In this document: positions 14,133 to 22,976 of the stretch, piece by piece
How the letters are laid out: each line of letters opens with the position of its first letter
How positions within the stretch are numbered: position 1 is the first letter of the stretch
IMG/VR virus record: IMGVR_UViG_3300022200_005971
Location: 1 to 24,586 of that record
Origin: a virus
Strand: one strand, 5' to 3'
DNA: 24,586 bases
Position numbers and translations under genes: made by a program
The notes under the pieces: model-generated
What the model saw: the letters and a program-made list of their open reading frames with translations, nothing else
The model's database searches: none
Told to the model about the DNA's origin: nothing

Positions 14133-14780
14133 ATGGCAGCATTACAAGTACAGGACGCTTATGATGCCTTTGGGAGGCTAAAGAGAGACATTACAGACGT
14201 TTCTTTGACTACGTTCAAAGAGTGGTGTGATTACCTTAATAAATTTGCTTACAGATACCTTGTAGGAATTGACCCTGAAAGGTTTATTTCTTCAAGTACA
14301 GTTAGCGTATCAGCTGGGACTTCTAGCTATTCATTGCCTGCTGATTTCAGAAGTATGCAAGCAATGGGAACAGGACTGTTTGAGGTTGATGACAACGGAG
14401 TAGCTAAAACTTTAGCTCTAACAGGCTTTGGGAGCGCAAACAAAGGTTATTACGTTTCAGGCTCAAACGTCGTTCTAACGCCAAATCCTGCACAATCAGC
14501 AACATATACGTTAAGATATACGCCAGATGTTACAGATATTGATGATATGACAGATTATTTCACTGTTGATACTACAAATACTGGGAATATTATCTTGCCT
14601 TCTGAATTTAAAGAATATGTGGTGAAGGCTTTGGATGTATTTTACAACCAATGGGATGAAGAGGTTGGGATGGAGAGTTTCGCTGATGCTAGGTTTACTA
14701 GAGCTTTAACTGAGTTAGCACAAACTTACAAACGCACACCAGGTGTGTACGGACTAGATGATTACTCAATTTACTACTAA
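14133..14780 (+). CDS. Head-tail adaptor/connector protein
   Basis: A 215-residue protein. Seen: an N-terminal helical part (DAYDAFGRLKRDITDVSLTTFKEWCDYLNKFAYRYL, about 7-43), then a beta-rich domain with VSAGTSSYSLPADFRSMQAMG (about 55-75), GSNVVLTPNPAQSATYTLRYTPDVTDIDDMTDYF (about 108-145), and a C-terminal helical part (LPSEFKEYVVKALDVFYNQWDE). The combination 'SLPADFR', then 'Y.L.Y.P....L', then 'PSEFKEYV..AL' is typical of gp6/P22 gp4-like and related short-tail adaptor proteins, which bind under the portal. It lies directly before the nozzle-like protein, with two bases between stop and start. The call is by pattern and position. Confidence 0.75.
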   Translation: MAALQVQDAYDAFGRLKRDITDVSLTTFKEWCDYLNKFAYRYLVGIDPERFISSSTVSVSAGTSSYSLPADFRSMQAMGTGLFEVDDNGVAKTLALTGFGSANKGYYVSGSNVVLTPNPAQSATYTLRYTPDVTDIDDMTDYFTVDTTNTGNIILPSEFKEYVVKALDVFYNQWDEEVGMESFADARFTRALTELAQTYKRTPGVYGLDDYSIYY

Positions 14781-14782
14781 TT

Positions 14783-16366
14783 ATGGCTTATTACCCAATA
14801 AGGGCAAATGCAGGTGGTCGTAAGAGCCAAAACTTAACATTAATGGCTCCTAAAGGACAAAATCTTAGAGATTTGCCACAGCTTTTAGATGCTTCTTATG
14901 CACAACGCATTAGGAATTATTTAATTGATGCTTCTGGACAGCTTTATAAGAGGCAAGGTTTGGAGAAGATAGTTGATACAGCAGGAACTGACCCGATAAC
15001 AATGGTGTTAGAGTACAATTCAGATAACTGGATCATTGGGTACGGGACTACAGTTGCTAGATATGAGTTAAGTACAGAAACTTTAACTGTTTTAAAGAAT
15101 GATTTTACTGCTAATGATGGGTTTGAGGGCGTTAATTATGGTGAGTATGTTTTTATTGTGAATGGAGAAGACAGCCTATATAGAATGGATGCAGCTTACA
15201 CGCTTACTGCTGTAGCTGGAGCACCAGTCTCTAAATGTATTGCAGTAGCTGGTAACAGAATCGTGTTAGGAGATGCTACTTCTCCAGGTACAATTAAGTA
15301 TTCTGAGGTTGATGATGGGACTAATCCTCCGTTCACTAGCTGGTCTAACGGAACTAACGCAAATGAGCCTGGAAACGCTTACTTTAGAAACGGTGGGTTT
15401 GTTCATTCTATTGTAACTTTGGGAAACAACATTGTTTGTTTCGCTGAGAACGGGAAGTTTGCTTTCTACTTAGATCAAATTGATTTAGGAGGAACGATTA
15501 GCAAAATTGAGAGAGAAGTGATGAGTAGAGTTGATTATGGAGGGTATAGAGGAGCTATCCAAACACAGAAGGGGCTGTTTTATGTTAACGAAGCTGGGTT
15601 ATGGAACTTGGTGTCACTGGGACAAGCTGATGTAAAATACAGTGATCAGGAAGGAAAGGCGACACTACTACTAGGAGGGGACTATTTTGATGGAGCAGAT
15701 TTAAGTGATGCTACTTTGGCGTTTGATACAGCTAAGAATACAGTTTATGTAAGTTATCGTAAGGGGTCAGACTCTAACAACTTTATGATAGCTTATAATA
15801 CAGATACTCAAGCGGTATCAGAGATTACTGGATGGACTATTGGAAGGTTTATGGTAATTGGAGATGTCATTTATGGAGGAAGTTCAACAGCTGGGAAAGT
15901 TTATCAGTGTTTTACTGGATTTGATGATGATGGGATTTCTATTGGTACTGAATACATCCAAGAAATCACTGTAGGAACACCGTTTACTAAGAAGCAGCTA
16001 GATGGTTGTTATGTACAGGGGTTCTTAAGCTCTTCTTCAGTTGTCAATGTGAAATTTGATATCTATGATGTACAGGGGCGACCAATCAACAACAAGTTAA
16101 AGCTGGAATGGGAAGCTCAGTACAACAATAACTCTTATGCAGGGTATAATAGTGCTGCTTACGGAGTTTCTCCTTACGGTGGCGATGTGGACAGCGCAGA
16201 TTTAGTAGAGAGCTTCGATGGGGCAACAGACAAGATTAGAAACTTCCAACGGATCAGATTACATATCACTAATAGCGATAAGCTACCCCATATCATTAAC
16301 TGGATTAGCTTGCTTACTACAGAGAAATCAAAGATCCGAAGGAGAAAACTTACTAACGTAACCTAA
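14783..16366 (+). CDS. Short-tail nozzle/hub-like protein (P22 gp10/T7 gp12-like)
   Basis: A 527-residue beta-rich protein. The N-terminus (RKSQNLTLMAPKGQNLRDLPQLL...AQRIRNYLIDASGQLYKRQGLEKI, about 13-65) is typical of podovirus tail hub/nozzle proteins, where an 'A..A....N..... G.L..R.GL..I' stretch opens a beta-propeller. Repeated propeller-like blades follow (YVFIVNGEDSLYRMD, RIVLGDATSPGTIKYSEVDDG, IVCFAENGKFAFYLDQID, LFYVNEAGLWNLVS). The closing part (QRIRLHITNSDKLPHIINWISLL) is a beta domain with a basic tail, KSKIRRRK. Such proteins seal the tail and open on adsorption. Position after the adaptor supports the call; the exact family is inferred from architecture. Confidence 0.7.
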   Translation: MAYYPIRANAGGRKSQNLTLMAPKGQNLRDLPQLLDASYAQRIRNYLIDASGQLYKRQGLEKIVDTAGTDPITMVLEYNSDNWIIGYGTTVARYELSTETLTVLKNDFTANDGFEGVNYGEYVFIVNGEDSLYRMDAAYTLTAVAGAPVSKCIAVAGNRIVLGDATSPGTIKYSEVDDGTNPPFTSWSNGTNANEPGNAYFRNGGFVHSIVTLGNNIVCFAENGKFAFYLDQIDLGGTISKIEREVMSRVDYGGYRGAIQTQKGLFYVNEAGLWNLVSLGQADVKYSDQEGKATLLLGGDYFDGADLSDATLAFDTAKNTVYVSYRKGSDSNNFMIAYNTDTQAVSEITGWTIGRFMVIGDVIYGGSSTAGKVYQCFTGFDDDGISIGTEYIQEITVGTPFTKKQLDGCYVQGFLSSSSVVNVKFDIYDVQGRPINNKLKLEWEAQYNNNSYAGYNSAAYGVSPYGGDVDSADLVESFDGATDKIRNFQRIRLHITNSDKLPHIINWISLLTTEKSKIRRRKLTNVT

Positions 16367-16373
16367 ATAACTT

Positions 16374-18194
16374 ATGGCAGACTCAACAACAATGCCAACC
16401 TTAGCGTACTTTCAATGGGCTAGACCTGATGCCCCTAACCCTAAGCTGGCAGCACCAATTGATTCAGATGACACTACTTTAGTTTTTACATCTGCACCAG
16501 AGGACGAAGATGGGAATGTAATCACTACAGCTTTCCTAATGGGGATCAAGAATAGTGATTCTTATGTGGAAACAATTTATGTACCAGTTGGAGCTTTAAG
16601 TGTGGACGGTCTAACAGCTACAGGGGTTGTTAGAGGGATTGATATTTCAGGAATTGATTACACTACTGGGAACAGTAATTTTGCTTCAAGTTTTGATCAA
16701 GATAGTCCAGTTTTCTGTAATGTTACTGCGGTAGCTGCTTCTATTATGAGAGATTTGTTACAAGGTACAAATCAGATGGCTACAGGTGGAACAAGTTTCA
16801 CAATCGGAACTGAGCCAGGAGCTAGTGGAGAAACAGTTACTTTATATAGAACGACTACAGCAGGCGTTAGAAAAGGTTTCTTTAGATGGGAATCAGGTAC
16901 AGGAAAAACACAATATTCAGACGATGGGACAACTTGGGTAGATAATGATGATAATACAGCGGGTAATCTTTCACTTGTTTCAGCTAATGATACAACTGCT
17001 GGATACCTTAATGGGAAGCTAGTAGCTGGTACTAATGTCACTTTGACAGAGAATAATGACGGAGGGAACGAAACATTGACTATAGCTGCAAGTTCAGCTA
17101 ATCCGACGGTTACAACTCATGCAACTTATACTCCAGCTTATTTAACAGGAGGTAACGCACCTGAAACAAATGTCGCTATCTGGGATTCAGTTAGCGATGG
17201 GGAGTTTGCGATTACTATTGATGGGGTAGCAAGAGAGATTACAGGATTAGACTTTACAACCCCTGTGACTAGCATGGCAGAGGTTGCTGCTGTTATTCAA
17301 GCAGGTATCAGAGCAGTAACAGGTTCAACAGAGACATGTACATGGAGTGGAACAGAGTTCGTAATTAGCTCAGTTGATACAACTGCGAGTTCAGCTATTA
17401 CAAAGACATCTACAGTAGCTGCACCAGCGGGTACTGATATCTCAGGTGCAGGAGCAGGTGCTTACATGGATTGTGACGCTGGTTCAACTGCTGCAGTAAC
17501 TGATAAGGTTCTTGACCCTACAGCGGATGCTGGGAAGGTTCCAGCATTGAACGCTAATGGGAACGTAGATACAGATTTATTACAAGAGGTTATTCCTACA
17601 GGAGGATATACAGCTAAAGGTGAGATCGTAGCTGGTACAGCTGCTGATACACCAGGTTTACTGAGTGTAGGAAGTAATGGGCAAGTGTTAGTAGCTGATA
17701 GTGGAGAAAGCACAGGGCTAAACTGGGCTACTATTAGCAAGGGGGAAATTGTCCACAGTGATTTTACACAGGTTGTTACTACGAATAGCGGAGCTGATAT
17801 AACTTTGATTTCGTATACTGTTCCAGCCAATGCGTTAGGGACTTCTAACGCTTATAGAATAGTTGCTTTCTGTTCAGATATTGACGGAGCAGGTGGAGGG
17901 GACACAGCATATAAACTAAAATATGGATCAACTGTAGTCGCTACAGGGACAGCGAGCGGCGTGAATGATCAAGGGAAGGTAGAAGGGTATATTCAGGCAG
18001 CAGGAGGAACTGGTGCTCAAGAAGGGATGGTGTGTGGCTCAGCAGGAGGAAGTAGTGGATTTGGCGTAGGGGCTGGTACAGCTGCTGAAGATAGTACGGG
18101 GGCTTTAACTCTTTCTTTAATTATCAATCATGTGAGTACCAGTGGTGATGTCACATTCGACGGAGGATATGTAGAGTTCATCCCTGGATCTTAG
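16374..18194 (+). CDS. Tail fibre protein with DUF3383-like module and C-terminal knob
   Basis: A 606-residue protein. The N-terminal part (1-135) is probably the virion attachment domain. A DUF3383-like segment follows at about 262-335 (VAIWDSVSDGEFAITIDGVA, then GLDFTTPVTSMAEVAAVIQA), then a fibre signature at about 387-452 (VPALNANGNVDTDLL, TAKGEIVAGTA, LLSVGSNGQVLVADSGESTG-LNWA), which recurs in phage tail fibres. The C-terminal region 477-585 is related to the stand-alone protein at 9151-9687 (LGT-N, SD-D, LKYGST, AEDSTG) and is probably the receptor-binding tip. No chaperone gene follows. The start leader (CTAAATAACTT) is A/T-rich. The host receptor cannot be predicted. Confidence 0.75.
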   Translation: MADSTTMPTLAYFQWARPDAPNPKLAAPIDSDDTTLVFTSAPEDEDGNVITTAFLMGIKNSDSYVETIYVPVGALSVDGLTATGVVRGIDISGIDYTTGNSNFASSFDQDSPVFCNVTAVAASIMRDLLQGTNQMATGGTSFTIGTEPGASGETVTLYRTTTAGVRKGFFRWESGTGKTQYSDDGTTWVDNDDNTAGNLSLVSANDTTAGYLNGKLVAGTNVTLTENNDGGNETLTIAASSANPTVTTHATYTPAYLTGGNAPETNVAIWDSVSDGEFAITIDGVAREITGLDFTTPVTSMAEVAAVIQAGIRAVTGSTETCTWSGTEFVISSVDTTASSAITKTSTVAAPAGTDISGAGAGAYMDCDAGSTAAVTDKVLDPTADAGKVPALNANGNVDTDLLQEVIPTGGYTAKGEIVAGTAADTPGLLSVGSNGQVLVADSGESTGLNWATISKGEIVHSDFTQVVTTNSGADITLISYTVPANALGTSNAYRIVAFCSDIDGAGGGDTAYKLKYGSTVVATGTASGVNDQGKVEGYIQAAGGTGAQEGMVCGSAGGSSGFGVGAGTAAEDSTGALTLSLIINHVSTSGDVTFDGGYVEFIPGS

Positions 18195-18222
18195 AAATAT
18201 AAGACAACTAACTAAATAAAAC

Positions 18223-20715
18223 ATGGCAATAAAAACTAACAAGTATTCCGCCTTAACGAAGAAAGCCAATCCTAACGGCAGTGTTAAGCTTGGAAACACT
18301 ACTTACGGGTACAAACCTAAGAGGAAAGGTAAAGACACTTCTAACGCGAAGCCTGTTGATTTGCCAGAGATTGGAACGCCTGAGGGTATTGACACTACAG
18401 TTGGTGGGAAGAAGGTGACTACGGGGGCAATGCCAGGCATGTATGTTGATGCTAAGGGGAATACTATAGATACGACTAATGTGAGTGGCGTGGCTACTGG
18501 GGGGTTACTTGCAGGTGAAACCAACGAAGAATATAATTCTAGACTTGGTTTAGGACCAAACGATCCAGGTTACAGAAGATCAGCTCCAGGTTCAACACCA
18601 GCTGAAGACTTTGCTTTTAAAGATGTAGGAGAGGAAGCATTTTATCGTGTAAGTGGGGAGGTTGATAAGACAGCTCAAATGGCTACTGATCTAGGGTTTG
18701 AGAGCTATAGCGCGTTGCCTACTAACTTGAAGGACTTTGTTGACCAATTTATTGAACAACAACAAAAATCAGACTTAGCGATGGCTGAGTACGAGAAGTC
18801 GGTTGCTGATATCTTAGATGAACGTAGTATTGAGCAAACAAGAACAGCTGGTGCTAGCCAGGCAGCTGCAACTGAGGCTTCTTTGCTAAGTGGTAGAGAA
18901 GGGTTTGTAGGAGGAACAGAAATTGGAGCAGTTAAACAGTTTAAGGATCTAATTGTTACTGAAATAGACTCAGCGCAAAAGAGAGTTGATCTAGCTAAAG
19001 CTCAAAGAGTTAAAGCTTTAGAAGATCTTAAGAGGGCGCAAGACAGACAAGATTTTGATGCAGCAGAGACTATTAAAGGACGTATAGCGCAAGCTGAGGC
19101 AGCGATCAACGCAGAAACGACTAACATGATCGAGCTAGAGCAAAGAGGTGCTCAGATCGCTTTAGAAGAGTTTGCTACGTTAAGTGCTGATCAGAGGGCT
19201 AGCTACAGTACTTTCCAGAACTTGATGGAAACAGGAGTAGTAATGGATATGCCTTCACTGCTTAGTATGTCTAATAGTTTAGGGTTACCAGCTGATGTTG
19301 TTTATTCAGCTTATGCAGGTATGCAAGCAATTAGAGATGATAAGAGTTTGTCAGTAGAAGAAAAGAGGATTGGTATTGAGCAACAAATGAATCAGTTACG
19401 CGATTATCAGTTAGGTTTGAGTAGTGCTACTGCTAAGAAGGTTGATGATTTCTTAAAGCTTTCACAGTCTGGGAACTATACAGCTGAGCAATTACAATCC
19501 TTTGCTGTAGCGATGGATATTCCAAATGATCAGAACCCAGTTTGGATGGCTGAGCAAAGGAAACTGGCTGCTGAAGCTAAGATAGCTGAGGCTGAAGCTA
19601 ATGGTCAGTTTATTTCTCCAATGGAACGTCTAGAGTACGCAGCTGCTTCTTGGGAATATTTACAGGCTACAGGACAAGCAGGAGTGTATAAACCAACAGA
19701 TTCTAAATATGCAGTATCAGCTACTGCTGATGGAGGGATTAGAGTGGGGGTTGAAGCTGGTGATAGATACGCAAGAGGGCAATGCGGGGAGTTTGTAAAT
19801 GACGTATTAGGCATAGGTGTAGGAGACAAGTTGTCAGACAAAACTAAGTTTATAGATCGATCTATTGGGGTTCCTCAGCCAGGGATGGCTTTTGTTATGA
19901 CCGCAAACGGAAGTGCTGCGCAGTATGGTCACATTGGGATTGTGGAGAGTGTGAACCCAGACGGGACATTTAATACTGTTGAATCTAATGCTAATGGTGA
20001 CGAAAAAATTACTAGGGAAACTAGAAGTATTACGGAAGTCCTTGGCTTTATTAAGCCTAATAAGTCAGAGTTTATTGGAGGGGTCGAGCCAGGGGTAGAG
20101 GGAACAGGTTATACTGATGCTCAACTTGCATTAATGAGGGATTTAAAAGGGGAAAAGATGAGTAGCACAGTGGTCTCTGAGCTAGAAAAAGCAGGTTTGA
20201 CCACACAAGATTTAAGCCTGTTTGACCCAGCGACGGCTCCAATTACTACTGAAGAAAAGGATCAAGTATATGGTGTATTAGAGGCAATTGAAAGATTGAA
20301 AAATCATGAAGGATTTAACAGTGCCGTAGGGTTCTCTGCTCAAGAGCTTTTCTTGCCAGGGGACATAAAAGGAGAGGATGGTTTTATATCTGGTACAGCT
20401 GCCGCAGACTTCAAAGCTAAATTTGATTCGTTTAGAGATAGCTTGGTGTTGCCAATGCTTGATCAGCTTAAAGGGGCTATGTCAGACAATGACATCAAGT
20501 TCATTAGGAATGCCGCGACAGCCTTGTCTTTGACTCAAAGTGAAGATGCATTCTTAGAGGAGCTAGATAATATCAAGGAGACGTACGAAAAAATCTTGCA
20601 AGATAAGGGTGTTATTGATTCAGAGACATCTACTGTGGACTTGTCACCAGACGAGCTCGCTGACAAATACAACCCTGTTAAAAACAGTTTAACTAGTAAA
20701 TATATAACTAAATAA
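18223..20715 (+). CDS. Large internal virion protein with CHAP peptidoglycan hydrolase domain
   Basis: An 830-residue protein. The first ~120 residues are basic then Gly/Thr/Pro-rich and probably disordered. Long helices and coiled coil span about 140-480 (heptad-like VDLAKAQRVKALEDLKRAQD at 255-274, and IAEAEANG). A CHAP domain lies at about 513-612: GQCGEFV at 519-525 with the catalytic Cys at 521, YGHIGIVESV at 568-577 with His at 570, and ESNANGD at 587-593 with Glu587 and Asn589. The C-terminal 200 residues are helical. CHAP enzymes cleave peptidoglycan as amidase or endopeptidase. As part of a long structural protein it probably acts during DNA injection rather than lysis. It precedes another long helical protein. 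Confidence 0.8.
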   Translation: MAIKTNKYSALTKKANPNGSVKLGNTTYGYKPKRKGKDTSNAKPVDLPEIGTPEGIDTTVGGKKVTTGAMPGMYVDAKGNTIDTTNVSGVATGGLLAGETNEEYNSRLGLGPNDPGYRRSAPGSTPAEDFAFKDVGEEAFYRVSGEVDKTAQMATDLGFESYSALPTNLKDFVDQFIEQQQKSDLAMAEYEKSVADILDERSIEQTRTAGASQAAATEASLLSGREGFVGGTEIGAVKQFKDLIVTEIDSAQKRVDLAKAQRVKALEDLKRAQDRQDFDAAETIKGRIAQAEAAINAETTNMIELEQRGAQIALEEFATLSADQRASYSTFQNLMETGVVMDMPSLLSMSNSLGLPADVVYSAYAGMQAIRDDKSLSVEEKRIGIEQQMNQLRDYQLGLSSATAKKVDDFLKLSQSGNYTAEQLQSFAVAMDIPNDQNPVWMAEQRKLAAEAKIAEAEANGQFISPMERLEYAAASWEYLQATGQAGVYKPTDSKYAVSATADGGIRVGVEAGDRYARGQCGEFVNDVLGIGVGDKLSDKTKFIDRSIGVPQPGMAFVMTANGSAAQYGHIGIVESVNPDGTFNTVESNANGDEKITRETRSITEVLGFIKPNKSEFIGGVEPGVEGTGYTDAQLALMRDLKGEKMSSTVVSELEKAGLTTQDLSLFDPATAPITTEEKDQVYGVLEAIERLKNHEGFNSAVGFSAQELFLPGDIKGEDGFISGTAAADFKAKFDSFRDSLVLPMLDQLKGAMSDNDIKFIRNAATALSLTQSEDAFLEELDNIKETYEKILQDKGVIDSETSTVDLSPDELADKYNPVKNSLTSKYITK

Positions 20716-20717
20716 AT

Positions 20718-22550
20718 ATGGCTTTCCCAACAACATTAGAAGGTGTTGAGGCACTCTTAGACTCTATGGTCGCCCAAGGGGCTTCTAATGCCGAAAAGCA
20801 AGCGGTAATAGACCATTTCACTAGACAGCAAGCGCCTCTCGCTAGCGCGGTTAGCCAACAAATTGGTAAAGTTCAAGAGACACAATCTAAGATGGCTAGC
20901 CTTCCCGAATCACAACAAAAACAGATTGAAGACCTTGTTTCTGTTTCCAAAGTGCCTAAGCAAGAGTACATTGATGCTTTTTTAGAAAAGAATAGAAAGT
21001 TTGAAGAAGGACAAATGGGTGCTGTCGCAGCAGCAGGTATTGAACAAGGTGTTCAAGACATAAAAAAGGGAGCAGGGGATATTAAAGAGGCGGTATCGGG
21101 AGAAGATATATCCGCTGGGGATAGAGCGCTAAAAGCAGGTTCTGGATTAATAGATATTGCCTCAGGAACTGCTGGGACTATTTTTTCTGCACCAGCTGCT
21201 GTTATATCTGAAGTTCCAGTAGTAGGACCCGCGGTTGAAGAAACATTTGGCTTTATTGATGAAAAGTCTCGAGATGCGGCTGTTCAGTTTGGAAACTTGT
21301 TAGGTATTGATCCTGAAAGTGAACAAGGACAAGCACTTCAAAAAGGATTTGGTCTTGTGGGGCAACTTGTTGCCGCTAAAACTGTTCCTAAAGTTGCGAA
21401 GCCTGTAGTGGAAAAGGTAAAACCATCTATCTCTCGTCTAGGGAAAGGTGTGACAGATGGGATTGTTAAAGTTCAAGAGACATTTAAGAAAACTCCAGTT
21501 ACTGAAGCAAAGGTTCAGACATTATCTGTAGCAACTGGTTTAAAGCCAGAGGTTATTAAGACAATTGCAGAATACCCTGAGCAATTTGGGAAGGTTCAAG
21601 AAGGAGTTATAACAAGAGAAACGCTTGCAGATAGTGTTGCTAAAGGAATAAATAAGAGATCCTTAGAGATTAGCGAAACAGGAAAAGCTTATGAAACAAT
21701 TCGTCAAAGCGGCGAAAGTATTCAAATGCCAACAAGCGCAATCAATAACCTTTTAGAGAAAAAGGGGTTTACCTTGAAGGATGGGATTCTTACCGAAAAG
21801 GGTAAGTTGTCTACTCCACTAAGTGAAGCAGACCTAATTGCTGTCAGAAAAGCATATGAGCTGATTAAAGACTCTAATTCTTTAACTGCTGCTGAAGTTT
21901 TGAACTTGAGACAAAAGCTAGATAGTCTAATTAATTATAAGACTGACGTATCACCTAAAGGGCAAAAGCTAGTTAAAGAAATGCGATTTGAGGTAGACAA
22001 GGTTGCTAAGGAAAACATTAAAGGCTTAAAAGACCTAGATTCACAATTCTCTGGAGAAATAGCTGAACTAAATAAAATCAAAAGAGAATTCTTCACAAAG
22101 GAAGGAGAACTGAAGCCTTCTTTCTTGAATCAGATGGTAAATCTGACAAAGGAGGGGAAGCAAAACAAATTGGCACTTCTTGAAAAAGTCCAGCCTGGCA
22201 TCACTCAAGACTTACTAGCATTGAAAGCATTCGAGTCTATTACTGGCAAAGGTCCATCCCTAGGAAGAGTCTTAACTGGAGTGGTTGCTACGCCAGGGTC
22301 CATAGTCGGACCTGTAATCGGGGCAATGGCATCTCAACCCACAATTGCTGTACAACTAGTTAAACTTGCGTTTAAGGACTCAACCGCTTCAAAGCCGCTA
22401 ATAACTAAGATAAAAGCGCAAGAACCATTCACGGTTGCTGAATCTAAAATGTTTGTGGACGCGGTGAAGCAGGCTATGCCAGAAATGATCCCTTATATAG
22501 ATCAAGAAATAACTATCGAAGGCGCAGATACAGAGCAACAAGAAATATAG
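20718..22550 (+). CDS. Helical internal/ejection-type virion protein
   Basis: A 610-residue protein, almost wholly helical. Two stretches of small and hydrophobic residues could insert into membranes: about 137-175 (AGSGLIDIASGTAGTIFSAP) and about 513-555 (GRVLTGVVATPGSIVGPVIG). Between them are Lys/Glu-rich helices (VAKPVVEKVKPSISRLGKG) and Gln-rich coils near the N-terminus. No enzyme motif was seen. Its position after the CHAP-bearing protein, its size and its amphipathic pattern fit the ejected internal proteins of short-tailed phages, which help DNA cross the envelope; no homologous sequence was recognised, so this is inference. It ends 152 bases before the next gene, which has its own promoter, so it probably closes the structural transcription unit. 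Confidence 0.6.
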   Translation: MAFPTTLEGVEALLDSMVAQGASNAEKQAVIDHFTRQQAPLASAVSQQIGKVQETQSKMASLPESQQKQIEDLVSVSKVPKQEYIDAFLEKNRKFEEGQMGAVAAAGIEQGVQDIKKGAGDIKEAVSGEDISAGDRALKAGSGLIDIASGTAGTIFSAPAAVISEVPVVGPAVEETFGFIDEKSRDAAVQFGNLLGIDPESEQGQALQKGFGLVGQLVAAKTVPKVAKPVVEKVKPSISRLGKGVTDGIVKVQETFKKTPVTEAKVQTLSVATGLKPEVIKTIAEYPEQFGKVQEGVITRETLADSVAKGINKRSLEISETGKAYETIRQSGESIQMPTSAINNLLEKKGFTLKDGILTEKGKLSTPLSEADLIAVRKAYELIKDSNSLTAAEVLNLRQKLDSLINYKTDVSPKGQKLVKEMRFEVDKVAKENIKGLKDLDSQFSGEIAELNKIKREFFTKEGELKPSFLNQMVNLTKEGKQNKLALLEKVQPGITQDLLALKAFESITGKGPSLGRVLTGVVATPGSIVGPVIGAMASQPTIAVQLVKLAFKDSTASKPLITKIKAQEPFTVAESKMFVDAVKQAMPEMIPYIDQEITIEGADTEQQEI

Positions 22551-22553
22551 GGA

Positions 22554-22574
22554 TAATAATAGGAGCTATTATTA
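22554..22574. promoter_or_regulatory. Perfect 9-bp inverted repeat between structural and lysis-type genes
   Basis: TAATAATAG (22554-22562) and CTATTATTA (22566-22574) are perfect inverted repeats around GAG, starting three bases after the stop of the 610-residue gene. No T-run follows on either strand, so it is at best a weak terminator. A dimeric regulator operator upstream of the next promoter (22630-22659) is the other reading. Confidence 0.4.
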
Positions 22575-22629
22575 GAGCTAAGACTGTTGCTGCTAATATC
22601 ATCACTGAAAAATTGTTCATAGGTAAAAC

Positions 22630-22659
22630 TTGTTAATAAAGCAGATATCATAGTATACT
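22630..22659 (+). promoter_or_regulatory. Candidate promoter for the zinc-finger/peptidase gene cluster
   Basis: TTGTTA (22630-22635) is followed after 18 bp by TATACT (22654-22659, five of six consensus bases). It lies in the 152-base gap before the gene at 22703, with predicted start near 22666. The -35 match is moderate. The rest of the gap is A/T-rich, with no reading frame worth calling. Confidence 0.4.
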
Positions 22660-22702
22660 AATAAACACTACTTGTAAAGTAACTAAAATCTAACCAATAT
22701 AT

Positions 22703-22966
22703 ATGGCGATTAAAAAGCAATGGGATCCAGTCTGGGTAACGGTAAAAGCTACAGGTGAGAAAGCCTGTATCAAATCATATAAGTTTGACCCAGAACTACA
22801 TGTCAAAACAGAAACAGCAGAAGAAGTTGTTGAAGAAACCGCACCTGAAGTGGAAGAGGTTAAGGAAGAAGTTAAAACTGAAGAGCTTGTTTGTGAAGCA
22901 TGTGGGAAAGAAGCTAAAAGCCTAGCAGGGCTAGTATCTCATAAGAGATTTTGTAAGGAACAATAA
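22703..22966 (+). CDS. Small acidic protein with CCHC zinc-finger-like C-terminus
   Basis: Encodes 87 residues. The N-terminal part (1-35) has WDPVWVTVKATGEKACIKSY, a small beta-like region. The middle (37-60) is Glu/Val-rich and probably disordered. The C-terminus has Cys64-x2-Cys67, then 12 residues, His80-x3-Cys84, within VCEACGKEAKSLAGLVSHKRFC. This spacing matches the classical C2H2/CCHC zinc finger, with Leu77 in the usual hydrophobic position. It could bind nucleic acid or mediate protein contact. Small zinc-finger proteins occur in phage genomes, often without known role. It opens the cluster that continues with the peptidases, and its promoter lies just upstream. Function remains unknown. 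Confidence 0.65.
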   Translation: MAIKKQWDPVWVTVKATGEKACIKSYKFDPELHVKTETAEEVVEETAPEVEEVKEEVKTEELVCEACGKEAKSLAGLVSHKRFCKEQ

Positions 22967-22976
22967 CCAGTAGCGT

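Noticed and set aside
17462-17830. A 122-residue minus-strand open frame inside the fibre gene
   Set aside because: It is antisense to the conserved fibre signature and knob module, with no promoter, leader motif or known domain.
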